Source of the DNA: Calvatia gigantea | Taxonomy: Eukaryota; Basidiomycota; Agaricomycetes; Agaricales; Lycoperdaceae | Direction of reading: 5' to 3' | NCBI GenBank assembly: GCA_025093985.1 | Contig: JACAAK010000011.1 | Coordinates: 744,001-808,000, forward strand | DNA: 64,000 nucleotides | In this document: positions 1 to 11,855 of the stretch, one piece after another | Layout of the letters: every line of letters starts with the position of its first letter | How positions within the stretch are numbered: position 1 is the first letter of the stretch | Notes under the pieces: model-generated | What the model was told of the DNA's origin: nothing | The model's database searches: none | What the model saw: the letters and a program-made list of their open reading frames with translations, nothing else | Program-made: the position numbers and the translations under genes

Positions 1-106
1 GGTTTTGTTGACATGTGGATGCGAAGTCTAGATCAGGAGAATTGTGTGTGAAATGACGATGCGAGTGCATGATCGGAAGCGATCCAGGTGGGTGCCAGGG
101 GTGCGT

Positions 107-2916
107 TCAGGGAATCCACCCCTTCCTCCCCATACCAAAGGTGATTTTCGGTTTAGCAGTCTCCCAGGAGAGGCGGACACTACCGGCTCCCTTGATCTCG
201 ACTTTGGCTTGCAAGCGACAAACCTGAAAGAAATGTGAGATCGATGGATATCAATCATTTCTGGACATTCAACTTACACTCTCAGCGACACTGTTCTTCT
301 TGAAGTCAACGACCCAAACATTGTGTCCGGAACCCTCTCTCTGGCCGATCTCAATCACCTCACCCTCCGCACTCCTGACCTTCACCATACTCCTCACTTC
401 GCCGAGCGAAGCACACCACTCCTTCAACGCTTCAATCTCGCCCTGTCCGTCCCCAACTCCACTGATCACCAACCGCCTCTTCGGCCCTTTACGTTTCCCG
501 TTAGACATCAAACTAGCGATTGACTTGCGTTTAGCGTCTGGGGTGTCTTTCATAGAACGAGGTGGCGATTGAGGTGTGGAGATCGAATTGGATATGCGAG
601 CGGCGAAGCTCCTAAAACCGCTTCTGCTAGGCATTGGAGGGGGAGTAGTGGGTGAGATGGGCGATGAAGGACCAGAAACGCTCCTTTTCTGCGTTATTGA
701 TGGCCTAGACGTGCTCGAGGATTTACGGAAGTGAGATAGTGAAGTGGGAGTACCGTTATTAGTAACTACGTCCGTTGTGTCGACTTTCACCACGGGCTTG
801 GGTTTACGGATACTCTCGTTGACCGGGAGTTCATTAGACCTCTTGCTCTCCGATTGACGCGGAGAGGACTTCAAGTCCCGATCCAACATGTCCGCGATGA
901 GACTCAACCTGGCCTTTCGCTCCTCCTCCAAGGGGTCGCTGCGCGTCAACGAAAAGTCCCGCACGTAATACTCGGCGTCATCATCCAAACCATCGTCATC
1001 CTCGTCGGGCCCATTCGTAGGCGACGTTGGCAAGCTACCATTGTAATAGCTGCTGTTCATGCTCCAGCCGAAGCTGCTATCGCGCCTGAGAAGTCCTGGA
1101 CCCTCAAAAGCGGGTGAGAGGGCGGGAACGGAGACGGCGTTCTTGAGGCCAGGCCCGACAGTAAGCGGGACATCACCAAGAATGGGAGTGTTGGGCATGA
1201 GAGGGCTAGCAGCGGTCGTACTCGTAGTCGTCATGGAAGTCGACAGGGACAAACGCGTAGATATGAATGAAGCATTCACTGGTGAACCCGGAGTGGAGGT
1301 AACTGAAATTGGGGAGGTAGCAAAAGTCGGTGTGGGTGTTGACGAGTGCTGTGAGCTCTTGGTCGGTGACAAGGGAGTACTAAGCGAGGATAAGGAAGGT
1401 TTGGATGAGAGGGTCGGGGAGAGGAGATTGGATACAGAGCGGGATTTTGAGAGAATCGCCAACTTAAGTGAGGGTGGCTTTGACCGCGGTCCTAGTTGAA
1501 CAGGTGGAAGGAGGTCACTGTCCTGTAGAGACGCCTGGGAGAAGGAGCGCTCGGGGACAAGAATTTCCTCTCCCATCGGGGGCGAAGGAACATCCTTACT
1601 CTCCTTGAGGGGACCGTTATTGGCGAGCTTAGAGATAAAGGAAGCAAGCCGCTTCCTAGTACCTCCCTTAGGCTTTGGACCCTTATCCTTTTTCTTCTTG
1701 TCCTTCTCGATATCACCAGCAACAGAACTAGTAAGAGACCAATGAGATGCAGTCACAGGAGGAGGCGATAGTAGGTTCGAATCAGTTGGGCTTGAGCCAT
1801 AGTTTTGATAGCCAAGACCAAGAGACACCAGGGACGGCCTAGGGGACATGATTCCCATCGAAAGCGAAGCAAGGGAAGGCTTCGATTTGAGGGTCTCCTC
1901 AGGTTTAGGTTGTGTCAATGCAGGAGACGAGCCTGACGAGGTACGCGAAGTGGCCAGCTCTTCGGCGGAGTCGGATGAAGATGACGAAGATGAGACTGAA
2001 AGATGCGGGCCGGGAGACCTACTATGAGGAACTGGAGTGGCGCGGACATCTTCTTGATCAATGAGATTCATGGTTGTGGCCGCGTCCTCATCCTTAGATG
2101 TCGCGGGTTTGCCGAGATATACTTGGGAAGAAGACGCGTCAGGATTGGCATAACACGGGGTCATTGGAGTATTTGGAGGTGGACCTTGGGTACGGGGAGG
2201 AGTTGTGAAGCTCGCTTGAGGTGAGTCTGGGTTCCTCTCGAAATCAGTCGCGTAATATTCACTGACGTCTAGGTCTTCTACGTCCTCGTGTTCAAATTCC
2301 GGATTACCAGAAAGTAGCCATGAGTCCAGACGGTTACTAACTTCCTCAGAGTCGATATAAACCGCATTGCGGTTGGAACCGAGTGAGAGAGAAGAGGAGA
2401 TTGAGTGTAAGCGAGATGAGATTGGCACAGGGGAGGGCGGGGTCAGGGGCAAAGGTACCGACTCGGCAAAAAGGGGAAAGGAGGAGTTACGACCCAAGGA
2501 CGGTCGGCGAGAAGGGGGCTGAGAGTGGGATGAGGATTGGGGGTGTGAAGTAGAGCGGTGATGGGCCAATACATTTGCCGTAGATGGTGCAGCACCAGCA
2601 GTGACTGTGGAAGACGTCGCAGCACGGAGACGGGACAAGGACGCCGGCAAGTCCGGTAGAGGCTGGAAGAGTGAGGATGGATGAGCAACCTGAAAGGTTT
2701 TTTTTTTTTTAAATATTGGATAGTTGAACGTACTTTATTAGAGTCAGCATACATAATGTGATCAAAACCGAGGACAGGGGAATCCGCGCGTGCACCCTGC
2801 GAGAGCCGTGCACTCACGGCTGTCTCGCTGAGCCAATGGTGGAGGCGGTACTCGCGAACGTCGTCTGGGTCCATGTAGCTTTGCGCGTCATCTTGGGATT
2901 GGTGGCCGCCATGCAT
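107..2916 (-). CDS. Serine-rich protein with RRM-like C-terminal domain
   Basis: Seen: three exons, 2734-2916, 278-2689 and 107-223, give 903 residues with no frame break. The introns have GTACGT...TTTCAG and GTAAGT...TTTCAG ends. Residues 1-61 form a charged head; about 650 residues of Ser/Pro/Thr-rich, low-complexity sequence follow. The last ~100 residues look folded: a basic stretch RRLVISGV, a helix-like segment with EWCASLGEV, then VWVVDFKKNSVAES, which continues across the last intron into VCRLQAKVEI and SVRLSW. The order of strands and helices resembles an RNA-recognition-motif fold with RNP2-like and RNP1-like strands. Known: fungal proteins with a long disordered region and one terminal RRM are common RNA-associated factors. 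Inferred: RNA binding, no specific target. The start is the first ATG of the open frame. Confidence 0.75.
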
Positions 2917-5625
2917 GGGGCGCGTCCATTGATATATAGACGGTGTCGGGGGTTGTGGAAGCTGGAATTGTTTACCTCGTGATGTGATGTGGGAGGTATG
3001 TTATAAGTACGGTCAGTCAACGCGGGCGGGAAAATAAACGAGCAGAAGTAAATGGCTTGTAAGATTTATTTATATTTTCTTAGAACTGTAAAAAGAAGCG
3101 AGCGACCCCAGATTGCTAAATCTCAGATCTAGATCTCCTGGTTCGTAGATGAGGCCACGCTCTTTCCCGATTTAGACCAGTACACTCGTGTCTTCCTTGC
3201 TCACTTTCTCACAAATTCTGTTATGAGCTCCATGTCCAATACCCCACTTCCCTTAACACACTCGCTGGCTCCTTTCACGCCCTATCCGCCACCAGTTGCT
3301 CTACCTCCCTCCCCCACTCAATATCCAAGGCAACCCCCTTCAACGCGCCTGCCTGTCCAAGTGAATGGCATACATGGAAGGTTCAATTCGAACACAAATT
3401 GCTGTCCGTTTATCCGCATGTAGTTGGCGTGAGAATCCCTGCCGGGAAATTTTCTCAACTGGCTCGTGAGCTGGTGCTGACATCACCCCGGCTCACTTGG
3501 TCAGAAACCCTGGCTCACATAAGCCAGTATAAGCCTTTGATGTTTCCCAGAAAGGAATAGGTCGTCGACAAAAGAACATCCCGTCAACTCTTGACGCCCA
3601 AGCTGGGAGTCGCACAACGCCTAGCACGAGGGTGACGTTGCGAGTGTGAACGAAAGATTTCATATACCTGGTGAATGGAATAATAGTCGCTGTCGGGGTG
3701 GCCTTCTAGAGAAACACGCGTCCTCATATCTTCAGCGCCAGGGGACTGCGCTCCTCCGCAGAGGTTTACCACTTACACTGTCTCTCAGCCCTTGGCCAGT
3801 CCGCAATTGTCTTGGGGGAGCTTAACAGGCTCAAACCTTTGTAGCTGTCCGTCATACATGTAGGCGGGCAGAAATACCCGTTCACACCGCAGTCACTCTA
3901 ATCATGCATAAACTATGTCCTCGTGTGTCAGCGCGGAGCACTAATCTTAATAGTTCCTGTCAATCTGATATGAATGAAAGAATTATCTATATTCATTCAT
4001 ATCTCCTCTGTAGACTCTGCCACCGGCCTCGCCCCGTTAATAATTCCCCTGTTCTGCAAGGAGGGACTCACGCTAAGATCTTTCAGGGTGGTTGTCGACT
4101 TCTAAACTCAGGAAGAACTGATGGATCAGCATTCCCTGGCGATGTCAGCCACCGCGCATATTCCATAGCGTCTGTTTCAGTAAAAACACGCTGCAGTAGA
4201 CAAAGTGTTTAAAGCTTCGGGATTACAATGCCTGAAGTGTTTTTGCAACTTAGCAGAGGTTCGCAAGCCTTCTTCGAAATGGAGTGCGCGATAAGGTGCA
4301 TATTTCGCATCGTCGTCGTCATCACATCTTCCTGGGCGCCTGTGGCATTGAAGAATCCAGGAAGTGCCACTTGAAAAATGTGGTGATACCAGAAGGTCGA
4401 CCATGCTACTCGCTCCCGCTGTATCAACGTAACTTCAGTGAAAAACGAGGTGTCGGAGAAGGGCAAAGATAGACAGGTGTGGGGTAAATGCACCTCTCCT
4501 CTCAGCCTAAGTGCGAAGAACACTCAGATTTACCTTTCTGCCCGCTCGCGTACCTTAAGGGGCCCGACTATGCAGGCAACCCATTGCAACTGGCGAGCGC
4601 AACCACCGAAACGTCGGAGAGAGTGACAGTAGATTACTTACGCCTTCGGCAAATCCTTTGGGTTTATTTCACTTCTTCGAAGTGCTGCACGTTGACCTCC
4701 ATCAGACAATCACTAAGTTCGTAAGTACTTTGCTTCAGTGTTTGTTAGGATTAAAGGCTAGCTATATCCGCTAGTCCTCCCGTGAACGCCTTAACCACCG
4801 AAACGAACAAAAGACGGTTGCATCGGAAGTGCCCGTTGACTTTTTGTAGAAACTTCTCTACTTACCGCACTGAGGAAACATTTGTATCAATCGCAAAGTT
4901 TAGAAGACCCAAACCGCCATCTGCCAAGAAATTGTAGACGAAACATGAAATTCGTACTATCCTTTGATTTTTCCAGCCACTAGGATTCTACTCGCTCCCG
5001 TTGGGACTTATGCGTATCCATAACTTACTTACCTCTCCCTCGCGGTAAATGAACACTACGAGGTCGGGCGTTTGTGACGGAAACGGCAAGCGGAGGGGAT
5101 TCAATGCGGGGAGCTTAAATCAAGCCGGGACACCGATCCGGGTTGCATTTACTCGACACCCAAAGTTGGACTAGTACAAGTAACAAGTCAGGGTTACGGG
5201 GGTCTATCAACGACGGCCTGTGCACCTGTTGTGACCACAGTGAGCTCCCTGATTCCGACGCCCGACAATCTATAGAGCCGTCGAGACACTAGTGGAGTAC
5301 TTCATTCCGGGATGGCTACCATTGAACTTCACCCTGTCGGTGAGGTGATTGCTTTTTCTTCTTCCTTTTTTTCCTTGGTTACTTACGCCGCCGCGAGGAA
5401 CGCGTGTAGAGCCTGCGCACCTAGAAGACAAGCATCGGGCTCGATCAGGAGGAGAGTGCCTAACTACGGAGAGTGCCCGCTCGAGTTGAATGTGGGAAGT
5501 TTTCAATTGAAAAGTGATGTGTCCGTACATTGAAATAAGATTACATACTCGAACCGAAGCGATTTAACTTTTTTATTTGGTGCTCGTGGTGTTAGTGTTG
5601 ACGTCCTAATTTATCGGTGGAAAGG
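2917..5625. other. Intergenic, no gene recognised
   Basis: Short open stretches occur in all frames, but none shows a recognisable domain, sensible splice structure or sustained protein-like composition. The first ~200 bases upstream of 2916 are the likely promoter of the serine-rich gene and contain a TATATA run near 2933-2938, which is very close to the start codon. Confidence 0.4.
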
Positions 5626-6023
5626 TCAGCGTCCTGCCGGCTCTGGGATACGTTCAAACGTGATCCCGTATCCATCGTACACGGGTGAGAGGAGTTGATT
5701 GTGATGGCGAACTTTGGAGCTTAGCACCACTTTCATGATGTGGTTCACCTCATTTGGAAGCTGGGGGCATCATACTGGGCCCAGGACATCGCAACGGATG
5801 GATTGGGCGTCTTCGAGAGAGAGTTCTGATTATGATTCCCAAGTGGTTAAGCCTCGCAGCGACAGAAACGCCTGTTGTTTTCTTTCTGCCTGACAATATC
5901 CACATCTGAACTTAAAACAGGCAAGGAATCGTGCCAACGTTCTCGAAGCTGGAAAACTTATGTGTGATGATACCCTGCCATCGAAGAAAAGAATGTATCA
6001 TTGAGAACAGTGGTCCTGTTATT
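5626..6023 (-). pseudogene. Decayed reading frame of unknown family
   Basis: Seen: reading the minus strand from about 6023 to the TGA at 5626-5628 in one frame gives ~130 residues with protein-like composition, interrupted by three stops: TGA at 5998-6000 and two further stops, TAA after TTWES and TGA after DVLGPV. Recognisable stretches are FRCGYCQAERKQQAFLSLRG, SLEDAQSIRCDVLGPV, PNEVNHIMKVVLSSKVRHHN and VYDGYGITFERIPEPAGR. Each stop is one transition from a codon that would fit (CAA to TAA, TGG to TGA). I do not recognise the family; the CGYC pair could be half of a metal site. It lies alone in a gene-poor block. Inferred: a relic of a gene or transposable-element protein that decayed by C-to-T/G-to-A changes. 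It could also be a chance open stretch, though composition argues against that. Confidence 0.45.
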
Positions 6024-9000
6024 TGTTCATCTATCGCCGTCAAAGGTCCCCCAGATCAGTCCTAACATATATGCACTTACCTAGATGATGATATGTGTCA
6101 ATGAACCCATCACCAACATCGGCTTGTTGACAGTTCGCCCGACATTTCGTAGTACCTATCATACATTGTAATTACTTCCCTGAACATATTTAGCCTACTC
6201 TGTTCTAGGAAACTTTACCGAAAGGAACGCAGAGTTGGGAGGCTTAATTCTGTTCTTCATAACCAGAAGAGTTCAAGCTTTGTAAGATGGGAAGTTGCTT
6301 GGCGACTGGAGTAGTCTGATATTATTGGTTCCAAAGTTGAGGTCGCGGCACGGTGGTGGTGGCTCAAGGAAGCTGGACCACGTTAGGGTTGGGAGACAGG
6401 TCAACCAAGCATGGCAATTCCTCCGACCTGGACGCGGATATATTTCTGGATACAGACTTGGGCTGGCGAAGATGGAGTCTGCATTTCTATCCACCTACTG
6501 CTAAGACGCAGCGGACGTAGTCTAGGCCCTAGGGCTAACTAGGTATTTACGCCCCTTCGAATGGGTAGAGTCTACAATATAGATAAATGAGGTCCTGAGT
6601 AATGGTGTGAAGAACACGGACTCAGGCTGTTTCGGCTCAATCGATGCCGAGCCGGAAAGGCTGCGAGATGTCTGCGCATACCGGGGTTTGATGACCACGC
6701 CAAAAATTCGTTAGCACCTGAAGATGTTCACTGGCCCAGAGAAATTTTTGAACAAATCCAATGACCCATCCCGATACACCGGACTTCCAAGTTGTTAAAG
6801 AAGTCCAAAACGAAAAATACTTTTTCCAATGCTCATCCCGGCCTGTCTTCAGAAGGATGAAGATCCGTCAGATAACTGTTTCAGCGCTGCTTCTAAAAAA
6901 CTTTGTCCCCCCGCACATTGCAGGAAAGAGAGTAGTTCCAGACATCCCTAGGGGACAAGGTGTACGCATTGTCCGAGAACTAGGGAATTTTGCATTGTTG
7001 CGCAGAGAAGGAGCAGCCCCTGCACCTCGAGGCCGATTACATGGCAAAAATCGCACCCTCTTGCCGACGCCGTACAATTACTGACTAATCGGGTGGCTCC
7101 TTAATGCCATCATGCGTGAGTCTTGTTGGAAGCGAATAAGCAAGCGCTGGGGTTACGAACCGCTTATCCCGGAATTTCAGGAGGATTTCGAGTATTTAAC
7201 ATCTGAACTTTGAAAGAAATGGAGATTGAGGGTGTCTACCGGGGGGTTATGTTTTGACTTTTTTTATCTACTGGCGATTTCTTCTTCAGGGCGCTGATAT
7301 ACGCGATCAAGGGTCGGTTAGCCCCCCACCCAAATGAATAGAGGAGCTTACATTAAACATTCGGGCTTTTCATACCATCCAGTATGAACACTGACTCTAT
7401 AACCATAGCGACAAGCTTGGAGGCTCAGCCGTTGCCTATGGGCGCGCCGTACAATTCGTACTCTCCTGATATTTATTTTTTACAAACCTGCTTTAAGCTT
7501 CATAATTGGGGATCGACGATCACTTAATGGTAGGTGAACCTTATTTAATAATGTTGAAAACATTCGAAAAAAATGAGGGGAAATGAAGGTCATGTCTGTC
7601 GAATTCGGTTGTTTAGGATTCCTCCGCAACTGAACTCCACTTGTTGGTCTGGGAACATCGCCTTTTACAGGGGCTCATTCAAATGGCAGTATGCGCAAAA
7701 AAACACTCCGGGATTCGTTGGTCGGATACGGGCAGACGGTGCCTTCGTGTCTGTGGGAATTCGTCAAGTTCTATGGGTGAGCCATAACAACCACTGCCAG
7801 CTTCGAGAAAGGGCCCCCTCTATGATTAAGCTCAGAAAAGTTGGCACAATACTGGTAGCGATTGTGAGGAAACGTTCGCAAGAAAATATTACGGTGACAC
7901 CCACTATTGATATTTAGGATCTCCCGTCTCGGAGAGCATTGGAATGAACATCAGAAAACGAAGAAAAATATCACAAGCGATTTATGTCACCTAAATGGAT
8001 TTGGGTGAGGGTCTTCCACTCCTCACTGTACGATAAGTAAGTAATGGAGTAATCAGTCAAGCCTGAAGGTGTGACTGAATTGATCTCAGCAATGGAGTGT
8101 CGAGAAGACCGACTATCAGCGTGGCCTAAACCAGCTTCGAAACTGGCGGGCGGTTGAGTTTTATTGCTTACCCAATTCTCTGCCCAAAACCCTTGGATCA
8201 AATTAGCTCATGAACCAGTTCCAGGCCGGAGAGAGGCGGAAAGAGATGCGCACCTCTTGCTGAGTTAGGAAATGCCGCACAGCGGCACAGCGGCACAGCG
8301 GAGCGGGCAAAGCGGGCCACGAGGCCAAAGGGCTTCCCTCCACCCTCTGTCTACCGTCATATTCCGTACGGCCGTTACGAGTGCCGGAACACGAGGCAAG
8401 TTCTCGGACCTCGTACTACTTTTATGTCCTTCTGCGCCTCGGACTCACTTCCAAACCTCTCGTACGGGAAATTTTTTCCTCCCAATCCCGGTTCAGTGTT
8501 ATCGGGACTTTGTCAAATAGAAGAAGTAAGGCTGGTACCATATCTCCCGTACAAGTACTTAGATCGAAGTAAACCCCTTCTAAGAATTATGCTGATCTTT
8601 GAAGGCCACAATCGTATCCCGCAAAACATCCACTTCGTTCCGCCTCCAGGAGGGACTTCTGTCCGGGATTCAGAACCCCCAAGCGTGTACTCATTTTCGA
8701 TGAGCTTGAAGCCCCAAGCCCAGCGATCTTTGATTAGGTAACCACCTCTGTTCTGCTATTGTCTACTCAGTCGAAGGCTATGCACATTTATGAGGACCGC
8801 AATAACACCGAAGACAGACAATCGCTTCCTTTGATCCATAAGGCAGATTATTGACAATTGCGCAGCATACTCAGTGCAAGGCCAACTTGTCAAATTTTCC
8901 TCATGGTGCTGAAGAAGTTCCGCTCACTTCGATGATGAAAACCTGTGGCCAGGCTAGCAGCGGTTTTCGCAGACTATTTGTCAGAGTGCATAACGTCCTC

Positions 9001-11855
9001 TGAATATTTTTGGCAGTCCTCTCCCCAGGTGGCTATGGTCCGGACGTGCCGCTGTCGCTCTCGTGGTCATAGTGAGCTCACAAATGAGTTGACGCAAGGA
9101 TCGCGTAACATGTATTTGGGAAGCGAGTTTTTGAATATTCTGCGGTAAAAGATGGCGTCCCACCTGCCACCGATGTTTCATGGGGACTCGCGTAGGACAG
9201 GTACAGCACACTATGTTCATTCAATTTCGTGATTATTCTCAGCTTGTCTTCAGACGTCCCTCCAGATGGATATAGTCTAGTGTTCACATAAATCAGGCAA
9301 GAAAGCAGAGAACCTGGGTGACCGCTTCCTGACAGTGCTCTCCGAATCCGGCACGGCCCTCGGAAAACGCAACTCCAGCTTCCCAAAATTTTAACTGTAC
9401 GGCGATTTGGAGGCCGGTCGTGAGATGGGGCTCAACTCTGGTTGAAACCTGTCGTTGGTTAGTCTACTGCTGCAGTAAGCCTAGCAGGTCCGAACTAAAC
9501 TCGTACAAACCAGATTCCGAAGACTTCTGTTCAAACGTTCAAGTCCGATTGATCGGTTCACCTCCAGCTTTTGTCTGTGATTTCCACTGACCGAGTATCC
9601 AACTGTGATTTATGTTGCTGTATGTTTGCCTCAGTCTTCGCCTCCAAGGTTCTGAGAACTGTTGTTGCTTCGGTTCACAGGTATCCCGCTCCAATGAAAA
9701 ATTAGACCCCTCGAGAACTTATATCATGGTGCAGCATTCATTGGCTGCTCCACGTCTTCAGCAAAACTCAGTATCTCAAAATAACATATCTTCTCCAAGA
9801 ACCTTATTTCCTGATGGCCGAACCCTTGTCATTGGCCCTTCCTGCACTTCTCGCCAATCCCACTTCCATACCGCCAATCGGCACTCACGCTTTTACAAGT
9901 GTCTCTCCAACCTAATCATAGATGGGGGCAACCCGTCGCCCTTGCCCTCGTGGTAGCTCAGCTGTGGAGTTCTGGGGAAGTACCCTCAAATAATGCCGAA
10001 CTCGGTCCTACAAACAGTCGTCCCACTCCTGGTTGGATTTCTACTTGTCTCGCCTAATGCCCAGAGATGTACCAGTAGCAGTGCGTTGGATCGAACCAGT
10101 TAGACCTTTGCGCAAGCTTGTCTCAGTCTGAACGTTTGAACGGTCACCTCTAGTGCAGTCGCTTGCTTTGATCCATGCACCAGTCTCGTCTCTTCCTGAC
10201 ATCATACTACCACTCTTGGCAGTCGGAAGACTAAAGCTTGGCGAATTCTTTGTGGCGCGGCCTTTTGAGGTAAGGACAAACCAAGTGGTTGAATGACCGT
10301 GGGGGCATCCTTCACTTTGGCTTTAGTACTCTGCTCGTCCAAAGCTCGCCTTGCATTCGAGCCTCAAAGCCTATCGAGCCGTAACACTCTTCAGTGTACC
10401 GACAATATCGCTCCTCTTCGCTAGCCTCGATATCTTGAGGCTTTCCTCGCCCGTTTGTTAAACCTCGGAGGCCTCGGGGACTTACCTGTCTTGCTATGCA
10501 ATACCAAAGGGGCATCTTTCCATGTGTTTATACTTTCAATTTGTTTCGTTTGTGCTGTCTGTTTTTCTTGACCCTCTTCGTGCTTCCATAAGACAGGAAC
10601 CCTCTCCCTCTTACCACCGGTCATGGTGGGCAGCATGTGCTTTTTTTGAGGTTAGGTTCGGATTTTGTGTTGGAATAGAAGTCCAGGGTTTGTTCAGTTA
10701 GTGGCCAAGCCATGACGTCTTAGGGTTAGATGTCGATGCGACTTCAAACTCTCTTCGGCGACGGTGATTAATATCGAGGTACCCGGCGATAAGGGGCTTA
10801 TGGACAGTTAGCGGAAGCTCTCGCAGAGGCTAACGCCACTGTGGCGACTTCTGAAAGACGTGATCTGCCCTTTATGATCTCGTGCAGCGGGGCGCCTTGG
10901 TCCCGAAATTGAGGAACTCATCATTGCGATGTCTGGGGTTTGTGAGGTTTTGAGGCTTCGATGTCTGGAAAGTTCCGTTGAAATGATTAATGATGAGTCT
11001 TTGGCACTGCGGAGGAGAACACCTATTGAATATTGAATATTGAATGCTTGCCGTCAGTGGAGTGATGTCAGATATTGCGGGGTGTTTTTCCATCTCAGTT
11101 CTTCTCAGTTGGGAATTGACATGAGCTTTTGGTCTGATGGAAAAGTGCTATGGAACCATGGGGTCCAACGGTTGAAAGTCAAAGTCACGTTGGGAGATAC
11201 CGTTGTTCGTGGTTGTAGCTGCGGAACCGACTTCTAGTTGGGGTGACCTGTGGCCCAGAATGCAATAAATGGAAATCTCCAGATGAATGCTGTTTAACGT
11301 CGGTATTTTCGTGGACTGGTAATCAATTAATCACCAAATGTTTGATTGTCGTGGAAATGATAGACGGTCCCTTAAGTAAGCATTTGAGTTAAACATTTGA
11401 TGCGACACCAGGGCAATACTGATAATGGCGCTCTTTGTACTCGTACCAGGCATTGCGCCTGGAAGGCAGCTCCTCTGTTACTCTTCTGTTGTGAATCACC
11501 TTTATCGTTGACCCTCTTACCACATTGCCTTCCCCTCTTGGCCAATAGGCACCGTAGAAGATGGCTGAGCGCTGAATTTTGTTGACCTAGCAACCTGTCT
11601 ACACTGCCTTTCCTCCTGTCGCTATGATACAGGCACTCTCAGAGATTGTCAAAGTCTTACCATGCACACCCGGCAAGGAAAGCCTTTCTTGGATTCGGCA
11701 GGTCATTTAAGGTCGCAAGTTGCTCTTCACTTCCGCAGGTCTCTCCTTTGCGGGGGACTCCCATGTTTTGAGTTTTAAATGCCTGCGTTTTCGTTCCCCT
11801 CGCAGCGGCAGGCCCCGTTATCCGATTTGCGTTCGTGTTATAACGTCTTTTGTGA
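6024..11855. other. Gene-poor block, no gene recognised
   Basis: Nearly 6 kb without a supportable gene. Open stretches of 60-115 codons occur on both strands (for example 7573-7917 +, 8424-8741 +, 9612-9956 +) but have no start context, domain or splice pattern that I can defend. Some minus-strand stretches around 9700-10640 have fairly protein-like composition broken by many stops and may be old element debris. The only clear repeats are the short 8-bp tandem at 8277-8300 and a TTGAATA-type repeat near 11028-11045. Confidence 0.4.
8277..8300. repeat. Three tandem copies of an 8-bp unit
   Basis: GCACAGCG is repeated three times without mismatch at 8277-8284, 8285-8292 and 8293-8300. It is followed by related GGAGCGGGCAAAGCGGGC sequence. 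It is a local microsatellite-like expansion with no evident function. Confidence 0.8.

Noticed and set aside
1059..1499. 146-codon open frame (+) inside the serine-rich gene
   Set aside because: Antisense shadow of serine- and threonine-rich coding sequence.
10084..10106. GGATCGAACC sequence that might be part of a tRNA
   Set aside because: The flanks do not form the stems of a tRNA.
9612..10640. Retroelement-like composition on the minus strand
   Set aside because: Many stops and no reverse transcriptase, integrase or zinc-knuckle motif could be identified.
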